From assembly GCA_938049795.1 (NCBI GenBank), contig CALLCD010000075.1:1-16719 (forward strand): 16,719 nucleotides of DNA, written 5' to 3'. Numbering within the stretch: the first letter of the stretch is position 1; every line of letters begins with the position of its first letter. This document shows, one piece after another, positions 7,563 to 15,874 of this stretch. The translations under genes and the position numbers were made by a program. A model generated the notes under the pieces. That model saw only the letters and a list, made by a program, of their open reading frames with translations. It did no database searches and had not been told where the DNA came from. The DNA comes from an uncultured Hyphomonadaceae bacterium. GTDB taxonomy: Bacteria; Pseudomonadota; Alphaproteobacteria; Caulobacterales; Hyphomonadaceae.

Positions 7563-10500
7563 ATGCTTTGGAAGCTCCTGAATTTCGAGTTCAAACTCCA
7601 CACGCGCCAGATCGGATTCTGGGTTGCCTCGGTGATACTGGCCGGATTGGCCGTTCTGTTTATTTCCACTGAAATACTTGCCGTATCGACAACGGGTGAG
7701 CGGCTCAAAGCCAATGGCGCGTTGATCATCGCTGTCCAGATCGGTTTTCTGAGCATGCTGTCGCTGTTTTTCGGGGCCGTTTATGTTGTCACCGGCTATA
7801 TGCGTGATGATACGAGCAAGGCTGTCGAATATATCCACGCCACGCCAGTTTCGACTTTTGATATGGTTGTCTCGCGCATGCTTGGCGTCTGTCTGGCGAT
7901 CTTCCTCGTTGTGTTTGCAGGTGCGGTTGGTTTGTTTCTTGGCCAGTTTGCACCTTGGGCTGACAAGGCGACTCTCGGGCCGGTCAATCCGCTCTTCTTC
8001 CTTTATGCGATCCTCGTATTTCTTATTCCCAATGCCATTATTGTCGGTGGTCTGTTCACCCTGATTGCGGGGCTCACGCGTAACCGGACCATTGTTTATG
8101 TCAGCGCGGTTGGTCTGTTTGTGCTCTACACGATGGCAGGGCTATTGCCGGTTGATACGACGCCAAAAGTCATCCTTGCGCTGGTCGATCCGTTTGGTCT
8201 GGCTGCGACGAGCCTCGACACAACTGGCTGGCCACCGGCTGAGCAGAACACCAATCTGCCGCCACTTGACGGCTATTTGGGGCTGAACCGGCTGGTCTGG
8301 GGCGGCATCGGACTGGGCGTCTTTTTTGCCAGTTTTCGATTGTTCAGGCGCGGGATCGTGTTCACAAATACCAAAGCGTCGCCCGTTGATGGGGAAGATG
8401 ATAGCGCCGTGGAGGCGCGCAATATCGTGCCATCTCTTGCGCCGGGGAAGGGCGGGTTTGGGGCCTTTCTGACGCGGTTTAGATATGAGTATCTGACGAC
8501 AGTGCGCTCGGTGGCCTTCCTGATCCTCATGGCGCTGGCGGTGGCTTTGTTTGCGCTCATCCTGTTTGTCACCATCACCTTGTCGGCAAGCGGTACGATC
8601 CTGACCAATAGTTTTATGGCAGGGGCCGCTTATGGCAGTCTGATCCTGCCGCTGCAAATCTGCATTGTGTTCTTCAGCGGCGAAATTGTGTGGCGGGATA
8701 AAACCTATGGTTTGAGCGAGATTATTGATGCGACCCCGGTTCGCAACTGGCCCTTGATGCTCGGCAAATGGGCCGGGCTCTCCGGCATGGTGGTCACTGT
8801 CGTGCTGGGTGCAACCCTTGTCGGCATTGTCGCGCAACTTGTTCTCAGCGATGTGCCAGTGAACCTGCGCACGCATTTTACCTTGCCTCTGGTGGGGGCC
8901 ATTCCGAGCCTGTTGCTGAGTGTGGCGCTTGTCATGTTCGTGCAGAATTTCATGCCAAACCGGATTGTTGGTATGGTTGGCAGTGCGATGGCGCTGGGGC
9001 TGTTTTCCATCGCGATTTCCTTTCTCCCATTCTATCATCCGCTGATGGGCTATGGCTCGGTTCCGCTTGGCGGCTTTTCCGAGATCAATGGGATTGGCAA
9101 TATTCTGCGCTATAAATGGTTCCTGCTTTATTGGGGCTCGCTTGCGGCTCTGTTTGCTGTCGTGTCGATCTGGCTCTGGCGGCGGGGTACGCAATCGACC
9201 TTGCTCAGCCGGATGCGCGGGCTTGGCAAGCGGGTCACGCTGGTCTCGGGTGCTGCGGCGCTTGTGTTCGGGCTTGGCTTTGTGGGCGCGGGCGCGACCA
9301 TCTATAATGGCTATAATGTCAAAAATGATTTCACCACGACCAGCGAGACGCGCAAACGCCGCATCCGTCTGGAAGAACAATTCGGCCATCTGCTCGACCG
9401 CAAAGTGCCCAAAGTGCGCAGTGTGGTCTCCGAGGTCGATCTGAGACCAAGCCAGCAAACAGCAACGTCTTCGGGTCATTTCATCGTTGAGAATACCACC
9501 GGTAAGCCACTGGATGATCTCTTCCTCACCGTGCCGGTCGCGCGCGAACAGGCAATGATCACGGTCGAGGGCGCAAGCTGGGACGAGGGTATTGAGGGCG
9601 CGGACGTGCTTAAGGACATTCGCGGCCGCTTCTATGTCTTCGACACGCCTGTCCCTGCCGGCGAGACGGTCCGGCTCGACTTTACCATCGAGATCAAACC
9701 GCCAGAGCTTGGCAATGCCAGCCCGATCCGCAGAAATGGTACGTTCGTCAATAATGGTGTTGTGATGCCGAGCCTTGATGTGCCGGACTTTCGGCTTGTC
9801 AATCAGGATCGCCGTCGGCGTGCGGGGCTCGACGAATTAGACCGTTTCCCTGACCGCGACGATGAAGACGCTTTGCAGACGAATTTCTTCACCGCTTCTG
9901 CGGACTATGTGGACTTCCAAGCCAGCGTCTGCACCGATCCGGGCCAGATCCCCATTGCGCCGGGCAAGCTGGAGCGGACCTATGAGAAAGAGGGTCGTGC
10001 CTGCCGCGATTATAAGGCGATCAATCCGATTGCTCTGTTCTTCTCCTATCTCTCCGCCCGTTATGAGGTCGCCGAAACCGTCTGGGACAATCCGGATGGA
10101 GACGATGTTGCGCTCGAGATTTTCTATCATGACGACCATGATTACAATATTGAGCTGATGCTGGCGGCGATGAAACAGTCGCTCGATACTTATACGCGGG
10201 TTTATGGCCCCTACCAGTATAGCCAGGTGCGCATTATGGAGTTCCCCTATGGCGGCTTTGCGCAAGCCTTTGCCGGCACCATTCCGTTCTCGGAGAATAT
10301 CGGCTTTGTGATGGACAGCGGTGACCCCGATGATAATACGAGCGTGGACACGGCGTCTTTTGTGACCATGCACGAGATCGGCCACCAATGGTTCGGCCAC
10401 CAGATTTTGCCCGCGCGGGCGAAGGGCTTCAATGTCCTCTCCGAAGGGCTGACCATGAACGCCTCGCAAACCGCTTATGAGGAGGCATTTGGCTGGCAGA

Positions 10501-11189
10501 AGGCGCGGCGTTTGCTCGAACAGAGATCGATCACCGGCTATCTGACTGGCCGGACGCTTGATAGCAATGACGAGCCACCGCTCGCCAAGGCGACGGGGCA
10601 GGGCTATCTCGATTACGAAAAAGCCAATTGGGTCTTCTGGGGCCTCAAACACTATATGGGTGAAGACGAGATGCAGGGCGCGATCCGCAAATTCGTTGAT
10701 GATTTTGGCTCCAAAGGCCCGCCATATCCGACCACGGCCAATCTCGTCGACTATCTGCGCGCGGCGGCCAGTGAGGAATATCAACAACTCATCACCGATT
10801 ATTGGGACCGGATCGTGTTCTGGGATCTCAAATTTATGCCCGATACGCTCAATGTCAAAAAATCTGATGACGGAACATATCAGGTTGAGTTTACGCTGCG
10901 CACGGACAAACGCATTGCGTCCGAGGAAAATGGCAAGGAAACCTCGGTGGACGAGATGGATCTGGAAGACTTCGATGAGTGGATCGAGATTGGCTTTTAT
11001 GACCAAGACCCCGCCGACACGCTGGGCGATGATTGGCTTAAGCTTGAGCGTATCCACATCACGCAATTGGAGACCGAACTGTCCTTCACCCTTGAGACAG
11101 AGCCAAGCCATATCATGCTCGATCCGCGTCGTTTGCTGATCGAACGTAATGTCACTGATAACAGCCTCGCCGTGTCGCTTGATGAGTAA
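7563..11189 (+). CDS. ABC-2 permease fused to a periplasmic M1-family zinc metallopeptidase domain
   Basis: A single 1208-residue protein. Residues 1 to about 580 hold two ABC-2-like permease halves with about six membrane segments each (for example near 17-36 and 52-80) plus a last span near 558-578. The rest is predicted periplasmic and M1-like: His937-Glu938-x-x-His941 in HEIGHQWFGH, the third zinc ligand Glu961 in LSEGLTMNAS, and Tyr1018 in DYEKANWVFWGLKHYMGE. The spacing between the second His and the Glu is 19 residues, not the classical 18. No GxMEN motif was seen; the corresponding region reads TIPFSENIGF (Glu911). Similar fusions are annotated elsewhere as ABC transporter permease/M1 family aminopeptidase. 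The frame is open upstream inside the ATPase gene, but the ATG at 7563, with GGGAGCGGG at 7552-7560, is chosen because it begins the membrane domain. Peptidase activity is inferred. Confidence 0.9.
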   Translation: MLWKLLNFEFKLHTRQIGFWVASVILAGLAVLFISTEILAVSTTGERLKANGALIIAVQIGFLSMLSLFFGAVYVVTGYMRDDTSKAVEYIHATPVSTFDMVVSRMLGVCLAIFLVVFAGAVGLFLGQFAPWADKATLGPVNPLFFLYAILVFLIPNAIIVGGLFTLIAGLTRNRTIVYVSAVGLFVLYTMAGLLPVDTTPKVILALVDPFGLAATSLDTTGWPPAEQNTNLPPLDGYLGLNRLVWGGIGLGVFFASFRLFRRGIVFTNTKASPVDGEDDSAVEARNIVPSLAPGKGGFGAFLTRFRYEYLTTVRSVAFLILMALAVALFALILFVTITLSASGTILTNSFMAGAAYGSLILPLQICIVFFSGEIVWRDKTYGLSEIIDATPVRNWPLMLGKWAGLSGMVVTVVLGATLVGIVAQLVLSDVPVNLRTHFTLPLVGAIPSLLLSVALVMFVQNFMPNRIVGMVGSAMALGLFSIAISFLPFYHPLMGYGSVPLGGFSEINGIGNILRYKWFLLYWGSLAALFAVVSIWLWRRGTQSTLLSRMRGLGKRVTLVSGAAALVFGLGFVGAGATIYNGYNVKNDFTTTSETRKRRIRLEEQFGHLLDRKVPKVRSVVSEVDLRPSQQTATSSGHFIVENTTGKPLDDLFLTVPVAREQAMITVEGASWDEGIEGADVLKDIRGRFYVFDTPVPAGETVRLDFTIEIKPPELGNASPIRRNGTFVNNGVVMPSLDVPDFRLVNQDRRRRAGLDELDRFPDRDDEDALQTNFFTASADYVDFQASVCTDPGQIPIAPGKLERTYEKEGRACRDYKAINPIALFFSYLSARYEVAETVWDNPDGDDVALEIFYHDDHDYNIELMLAAMKQSLDTYTRVYGPYQYSQVRIMEFPYGGFAQAFAGTIPFSENIGFVMDSGDPDDNTSVDTASFVTMHEIGHQWFGHQILPARAKGFNVLSEGLTMNASQTAYEEAFGWQKARRLLEQRSITGYLTGRTLDSNDEPPLAKATGQGYLDYEKANWVFWGLKHYMGEDEMQGAIRKFVDDFGSKGPPYPTTANLVDYLRAAASEEYQQLITDYWDRIVFWDLKFMPDTLNVKKSDDGTYQVEFTLRTDKRIASEENGKETSVDEMDLEDFDEWIEIGFYDQDPADTLGDDWLKLERIHITQLETELSFTLETEPSHIMLDPRRLLIERNVTDNSLAVSLDE

Positions 11190-11742
11190 GCGGACGGCCA
11201 ATCCGGCGACGCGGCGCAGCGTGTTGCAATCCATCGCCGCGCTGAGCCTTGCGCTGGCAGGGGCGGGGACGGTCGCAGGGTGCGAGACGGTCCCGACTGC
11301 CAAGATCACGCCGACCTTGCATCTCGTTCGTCACGCCGAAAAACGCCTTGGCCGCGACCCTGCGCTCACCGAGGAGGGCGAAGCCCGCGCGCTGGCTCTG
11401 GTCGAGACTTTGGCCGATGCGCAAATCGAGGTGATCTATTCGACCAATTACGCCCGCACCCGCTTGACGGCCAGACCTATCGCCGAAGCGCGTGAGCTGC
11501 CGATTATCTATTATGACCCCGCTGATCTTGCCGGTTTTGCCGAGAAGCTCAAAACCGAGAACCGCTCGGCCCTCATTGTTGGTCATTCCAATACGACACC
11601 CGAGCTTGTCACAGCCCTTGGCGGGGAGGCGGGCGCGCCGATCACCGAAGCGAGCGAATATGACCGGCTCTACCGGATCGAGCTGACCGAGACCGGCCCG
11701 GTGACAACCCTCTTGCGCTATGGCGCCCCGACCGAGCGCTAG
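11182..11742 (+). CDS. Histidine phosphatase family protein with Tat-type lipoprotein signal
   Basis: Small branch-1 histidine phosphatase, 186 residues. The catalytic motif LVRHAEK places Arg50-His51, and the second His is His135 in VGHSNT. Both phosphate-pocket motifs are present, so it is probably active, with unknown substrate. The N-terminus is TRRSVLQ (twin arginine at 11-12), a hydrophobic stretch and the lipobox VAGC with Cys34, which together suggest Tat export and lipid anchoring facing the periplasm. ATG at 11182 overlaps the end of the fusion gene by eight bases (ATGAGTAA), indicating translational coupling. An alternative ATG at 11149 would prepend eleven residues and move the twin arginine inward. 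SixA is a cytosolic relative in E. coli; the signal argues against the same role here. Confidence 0.85.
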   Translation: MSKRTANPATRRSVLQSIAALSLALAGAGTVAGCETVPTAKITPTLHLVRHAEKRLGRDPALTEEGEARALALVETLADAQIEVIYSTNYARTRLTARPIAEARELPIIYYDPADLAGFAEKLKTENRSALIVGHSNTTPELVTALGGEAGAPITEASEYDRLYRIELTETGPVTTLLRYGAPTER

Positions 11743-11804
11743 CGGCCCTTCGCCATAAAGTGCGTTCACCAACTAAATCCAAAACCTGCCTTAATTCTGC
11801 ACCA

Positions 11805-11850
11805 TTGGTTTTATTTGCTGATCCTGTCTAAAAATGTAATCCTTATAAGG
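11805..11850 (+). promoter_or_regulatory. Probable promoter region for the DUF4139 pair
   Basis: The 155-bp gap after the phosphatase gene becomes AT-rich here. A weak pair TTGGTT (11805-11810), 18 bases, TAAAAA (11829-11834) can be proposed. A perfect 10-bp palindrome CCTTATAAGG at 11841-11850 contains a good -10-like TATAAG but has no matching -35; it may be an operator. The assignment is tentative. Confidence 0.3.
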
Positions 11851-11897
11851 GAGAAAGCCGCCGGCACTGTCCGGTCAGGCAATGGAGAGGGTGTATT

Positions 11898-13349
11898 ATG
11901 CAAAAATTTGGAACGTCTATTCGGGTCTTGAGCGCGGTTCTGGCCATGTCGGCGATACCGGCGAGCGTCGCGGCAGACGAGTTGAACATCACCTTTTATG
12001 GCCAGCAGGAAAACCAGAACAATTATTCCGCCTACAGAGAAGGTTTTGCCCTCGTACAAGATGATCGCGACATCGCTTTTGGCAATGGCCGCATGTCGGT
12101 TGTTTTGCCGAATGTCTCCTCTGCGATTGATCCGGCCACGGTCACTTTCCGCGCGGACAATGTCGAGATTGTCGAGCAGAATTTCGACTTCGACCTGCTC
12201 ACCCCGGGCAAATTGCTCGAAAAATCGGTCGGTGACACAGTCGAGATTATCCGCACCAATCCGGCCACCGGCGCAGAGGTTCGCCAGCGGGCAACCATTC
12301 TTGCGGTCAATGATGGCGCAGTGATCGAGGTTGATGGCAAAATCGAAGTCCTGCGCGCGGACGAGTTGCCGACCCGCGTCATTTTCGATTCTGTCCCGTC
12401 CAATCTACGCGCGAGCCCGACGCTTTCTGTGCAGGTCAATTCGAGCCGCGCAAGCGAACGCACCGCACGGCTGACCTATCTGAGCGGCGGGCTGAGCTGG
12501 CGCGGTGACTATGTTGCCATTTTCGATGAAGAGGCCGGAACGCTCGACCTGCAAGGCTGGGCGACCATCAAGAACCTCACCTCCACAAGCTTCGAAAACG
12601 CCACGCTCAATCTGGCCGCAGGCGAGGTCAGCGCCTCTTCCAGTGCGGAAAACTGGAACACCCGCCAGCAGCGCCGCAATTATAATCGCAACCGTTCGCG
12701 TGTGCGCGGCGGCAATGAAGCCAGCTCCCAGGAGCGCATCGGCGACGCCTATCTCTACACGCTGCCTTTCCCGACCAATGTCGCCAGCAACCAGACCAAA
12801 CAGATCTCGATCATCGAAGCGGATGCCGTGCGCGCCGAGCGCCTCTACCAGTATCGCGCCACCGGCTTCCAATCCCTCGACGGGACGCAAAACGCCGCCG
12901 TCCATATCGCCTTCAGCAATTCGCGCGAGACCGGCCTTGGCGAACCTTTACCCGCGGGCGCGTTCCGCATCTATGCGCGCGACGCGTCAGGCCGGGCGCA
13001 ATTCATCGGCGAGGACGAGATTCCCAATTCACCGGGCGGCTCCGATCTCTCCGTGCGCATTGGTGAAGCGTTTGATGTCACCATTGAGCAAGCCGCGATA
13101 GACGAGACGCGGGCCACATCCGACCGCTATGAAGTGACTATGCGCTACACCATCAACAACGCCAAATCCGAAGCCGCCACCGTGCGCATCGTCCAGCCGG
13201 TCTGGCGCTCCTGGTGGAATGAAACGGTGGAGAAGGAAACCCATCCGCGCAGGGACCAGTCCCGCAGTGACCAGCTTGTCTGGGATGTCCCCGTCGAGGC
13301 GGAGGGCGAGGCCGAGCTGGAGTTCACCGTCGTCTATACGCGGCCTTGA
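11898..13349 (+). CDS. Secreted DUF4139 domain-containing protein (first of tandem pair)
   Basis: 483 residues, function unknown. A Sec signal peptide spans about 1-26 (hydrophobic stretch ending AIPASVAA before Asp27). The mature part resembles DUF4139 proteins, the family that includes MuiA-like mucoidy inhibitors: an N-terminal beta-region (REGFALVQDDRDIAFGNG), the conserved NFDFDLLTPGKLLEKSVG, SPTLSVQVNS, TYLSGGLSWRGDYVAIFDE, and a C-terminal part with YLYTLPFPTNVASNQTKQIS and GEPLPAGAFRIYARD. A basic Arg/Asn-rich linker (about 250-275) divides the two halves. No catalytic motif is visible. ATG at 11898 has a strong GGAGAGGG at 11884-11891. It is followed 14 bases later by a paralogue. 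A surface or periplasmic structural role is a guess from the export signal and beta-rich sequence. Confidence 0.85.
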   Translation: MQKFGTSIRVLSAVLAMSAIPASVAADELNITFYGQQENQNNYSAYREGFALVQDDRDIAFGNGRMSVVLPNVSSAIDPATVTFRADNVEIVEQNFDFDLLTPGKLLEKSVGDTVEIIRTNPATGAEVRQRATILAVNDGAVIEVDGKIEVLRADELPTRVIFDSVPSNLRASPTLSVQVNSSRASERTARLTYLSGGLSWRGDYVAIFDEEAGTLDLQGWATIKNLTSTSFENATLNLAAGEVSASSSAENWNTRQQRRNYNRNRSRVRGGNEASSQERIGDAYLYTLPFPTNVASNQTKQISIIEADAVRAERLYQYRATGFQSLDGTQNAAVHIAFSNSRETGLGEPLPAGAFRIYARDASGRAQFIGEDEIPNSPGGSDLSVRIGEAFDVTIEQAAIDETRATSDRYEVTMRYTINNAKSEAATVRIVQPVWRSWWNETVEKETHPRRDQSRSDQLVWDVPVEAEGEAELEFTVVYTRP

Positions 13350-13363
13350 GCGGTAGGCCCGAT

Positions 13364-14923
13364 ATGATGCGTGTCATCTTCGCTTTTCTGCTCCTCTTCG
13401 CGCTTTCCGGCTTGCCTGCCGCGTTCGCCCAAGCGCCGACGCAGAGGGTCACATCACCAAAGCCCGACCAAATGGCCGTTACCGTCTATCCGGGTGATCT
13501 GGCCATGATCACCGAGCGCCGGACCATAGATCTGCCTGCAGGCCGCTCCCGTATTTCGCTTGAAGGCGTCAATGACCGGATCATTCCGCAGACGGCGCTT
13601 CTGACCGAGTTCTCCGCCATCTCGATAGAGCGCAATTTCGACTATGACCTGCTCACCCCGCAAGCCCTGTTTGAAAGCGCAGTCGGCCAGGAGGTCAATC
13701 TCATCCGCACCAATACCAGCAGCGGCGATGTCACCGTTGAGCGCGCCACCATCATTTCGGGCGGGCAGGGCGTTGTCTTCCAGATTGGCGACCGGGTCGA
13801 GACCTATCAATGCTCTGGCCTCGCCGAAACCATCCAGTTTGATGCGCAGCCGCCCGCTCTGCTCTCGCGCCCCACGCTCTCACTTACGGTCGAGGCCGAA
13901 GAGGCTGGACCGCAAACCATCGAGTTCCGCTATCTCGCCAAGGGGTTTTCGTGGCGCGCGGACTATATCATGTCGCTCGAACGGCGCACCCGCGCGGAGC
14001 TGAATGCATGGCTGACCATTTCGAACGAGACCGGCATTGATGCCACCGAGGCTGACCTCGCCGTGATCGGCGGTACGCTCTCCCAGCTTGCCGAAACTAC
14101 CGCCCCATTGATCGCGCCCGACACTTTCCTCGCCAATTGCGCCCCGCCTGCGCGGTCCGGCTGGCAGTTCAAGGACGAGTTTTTTCGAAGGCGCGGCTTC
14201 TTATCGCTTCAAGAGACGATTACCGTTTCGGCCAGCCGCATCTCTCCCGACGCAGCAGCCGCCCCCATCGCCACCCGCGAAGACCTCGGCGATTACAAAC
14301 TCTACCGCGCGCCATACCCGACCACGCTCGCCGCCCGCCAGACCAAGCAAATCCGCTTCCTCGACAAGCCGCGCGTCAAATTCAAAAAGCGTTACGCCTT
14401 CGATTATGCCAATGGCCGGGACCGCGACAGGCTATGGGACGCGTTCGCCGATCCTGATGAAGACGATGTCCTGCACAGCCAGACCCGCTACGTGATCGAC
14501 AATTCCCGAAATGGCCGCTTGGCCGAGCCCCTGCCCGCAGGCAATGTTCGCGTGATGGACAAGCGGGCCAATGGCGACCCGTTCTATATTGGCGAAGACA
14601 CAATCGAAAACCTCGCCATCGGCCTGCCGGTCGAGATTGATGCAGGCTATTCGGGCGAGGTCGTGCTGATCCCCGAAACCCTGTCGAGGCGTTCCGTCAT
14701 GCATGCAAACCGCCGCATGGTGCTGCGCGAGGAGGATTACACCTTCCTGAACACCACGGACGCCCGCGTCGAGGTCGAGCTTGCGATAATGCTCAATGGA
14801 GCTGAGGAGATCTCCGACCCCAGCATCGCGCCCGAAGAGAGAGCCCCGTCAACGCTCTGGCGACTGACCATCCCCGCCAATAGCAGCCGCACCCTAAGCT
14901 TCAAACTGCGCGCTTGGCGATAG
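13364..14923 (+). CDS. Secreted DUF4139 domain-containing protein (second of tandem pair)
   Basis: 519 residues, paralogue of the gene just upstream: NFDYDLLTPQALFESAVG against NFDFDLLTPGKLLEKSVG, then RPTLSLTVEA, FRYLAKGFSWRADYIMSLE, YKLYRAPYPTTLAARQTKQI and AEPLPAGNVRVMDK. Signal peptide about 1-22 (FLLLFALSGLPAAFA, cleavage before Gln23). Between the halves it carries a different insert, including a TonB-receptor-like QETITVSASRIS (about 283-294), and the C-terminal half is longer, with an acidic-basic stretch (KKRYAFDYANGRDRDRLWD). The ATG at 13364 with GGTAGG at 13352-13357 is preferred over a TTG at 13346 that overlaps the preceding stop codon, because it leaves a normal signal peptide. 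The close spacing suggests one transcript and possibly a hetero-complex. Function unknown. Confidence 0.83.
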   Translation: MMRVIFAFLLLFALSGLPAAFAQAPTQRVTSPKPDQMAVTVYPGDLAMITERRTIDLPAGRSRISLEGVNDRIIPQTALLTEFSAISIERNFDYDLLTPQALFESAVGQEVNLIRTNTSSGDVTVERATIISGGQGVVFQIGDRVETYQCSGLAETIQFDAQPPALLSRPTLSLTVEAEEAGPQTIEFRYLAKGFSWRADYIMSLERRTRAELNAWLTISNETGIDATEADLAVIGGTLSQLAETTAPLIAPDTFLANCAPPARSGWQFKDEFFRRRGFLSLQETITVSASRISPDAAAAPIATREDLGDYKLYRAPYPTTLAARQTKQIRFLDKPRVKFKKRYAFDYANGRDRDRLWDAFADPDEDDVLHSQTRYVIDNSRNGRLAEPLPAGNVRVMDKRANGDPFYIGEDTIENLAIGLPVEIDAGYSGEVVLIPETLSRRSVMHANRRMVLREEDYTFLNTTDARVEVELAIMLNGAEEISDPSIAPEERAPSTLWRLTIPANSSRTLSFKLRAWR

Positions 14924-14942
14924 CGCGACCCGCCCACCCGCA

Positions 14943-14972
14943 TTGACAGTGCTCCGGCCACATGGCTCTAAT
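14943..14972 (+). promoter_or_regulatory. Sigma-70-type promoter for the dioxygenase/SDR unit
   Basis: TTGACA (14943-14948), an 18-base spacer, then TCTAAT (14967-14972), which is six of six and five of six matches to consensus. It lies in the 84-bp gap after the second DUF4139 gene and about 36 bases before the dioxygenase start, so this pair is probably a transcription unit of its own. Confidence 0.65.
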
Positions 14973-15007
14973 CTCTCTTGTACGTCGCGCACAGGGGAGG
15001 GCCGAAC

Positions 15008-15856
15008 ATGCCGCTAAGTATAGAACCAACCGGCGCAAGCTGCGGGGCGTATGTCACCGGCATCGACCTCTCCGCCCCGCTCTCACGAGATATGATCGCC
15101 GAGCTGCGCGCCCATTGGCTCACCCATAAAGTGCTTGCCTTTCCCGACCAGCAACTCACCAATGCCGACCTCGAACGCATCACGCAATATTTTGGCGCGT
15201 TCGGCGAAGACCCGTTCTTCGGTCATATAGACGGCCACCCGAACATTGCCGCCATCGCGCGCAAGGCCGATGAGACAACCCCGATCTTTGCCGAGATTTT
15301 CCATTCCGACTGGAGCTTCCTCGACGTGCCTCCCGCTGGCACCATGCTCTACAGCCTCACCATTCCGCCCATGGGTGGAAACACGCTGTTCGCCAATCAG
15401 GTCGCCGCCTATGCCGCGCTGCCCGCCGACCTCAAAACCAAAGCCGACACGCTCACCGCCATCCATTCCGCCGCCCTCGGCTATGCGCCAGACGGAGCCT
15501 ATGGCGAGGACGACAAAAACGCGGGCCGCAGCATGAACATCCTCCCCAGCGAACGCGCCCGCGAGACTTGCGCCCATCCCTTCGTCCGCACCCATCCCGA
15601 AACCGGCGAAAAAGCGCTCTACAGTTCCGCCGCCTACATTGTCGGCTTTGAAGGCGTCCCCGCAGAAGACACGCCAAAACTCCTCGCCGAGTTCTATCAT
15701 CATCAGAGCAAGGACGAATTTGTCTATTCCCACAAATGGCAAAAGGATATGCTCGTCATGTGGGACAATCGCTCGCTTCTGCATTCGGCCACCGGCGGCT
15801 ATGACGGCCATGACCGGCTGCTCCACCGCACCACAATCGCCGACACACGCTTCTAG
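15008..15856 (+). CDS. TauD/TfdA-family Fe(II)/2-oxoglutarate-dependent dioxygenase
   Basis: 282 residues, the usual length for this family, which hydroxylates substrates such as taurine, 2,4-D and related acids while decarboxylating 2-oxoglutarate. The iron ligands are present: His99-x-Asp101 in IFHSDWSF and distal His259 in NRSLLHSATGGYDGHD, with Arg274 of LLHRTTI expected to bind the 2-oxoglutarate carboxylate. The N-terminal GAYVTGIDLSAPLS and VLAFPDQQLTNADLERITQYFGAFGE are typical. The enzyme is cytosolic, with no signal. ATG at 15008 follows GGGGAGG (14994-15000); an upstream TTG at 14978 would include that ribosome site and is rejected. The substrate cannot be named: no sulfonate or transport gene is adjacent. 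The SDR gene starts 18 bases after its stop. Confidence 0.92.
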   Translation: MPLSIEPTGASCGAYVTGIDLSAPLSRDMIAELRAHWLTHKVLAFPDQQLTNADLERITQYFGAFGEDPFFGHIDGHPNIAAIARKADETTPIFAEIFHSDWSFLDVPPAGTMLYSLTIPPMGGNTLFANQVAAYAALPADLKTKADTLTAIHSAALGYAPDGAYGEDDKNAGRSMNILPSERARETCAHPFVRTHPETGEKALYSSAAYIVGFEGVPAEDTPKLLAEFYHHQSKDEFVYSHKWQKDMLVMWDNRSLLHSATGGYDGHDRLLHRTTIADTRF

Positions 15857-15874
15857 CCTGACAAGGACACCGCC

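Noticed and set aside
8142..11309. Two long minus-strand open frames (8142-9479 and 9837-11309)
   Set aside because: Both are antisense to the ABC-2/M1 fusion, which shows membrane segments and a zinc motif in the plus frame. The antisense products show no recognisable domain.
2031..11742. Functional link between PtsP and the histidine phosphatase, as with SixA and NPr in E. coli
   Set aside because: The phosphatase here carries an export and lipoprotein signal, is about 7 kb away in another operon, and could not reach cytosolic NPr.
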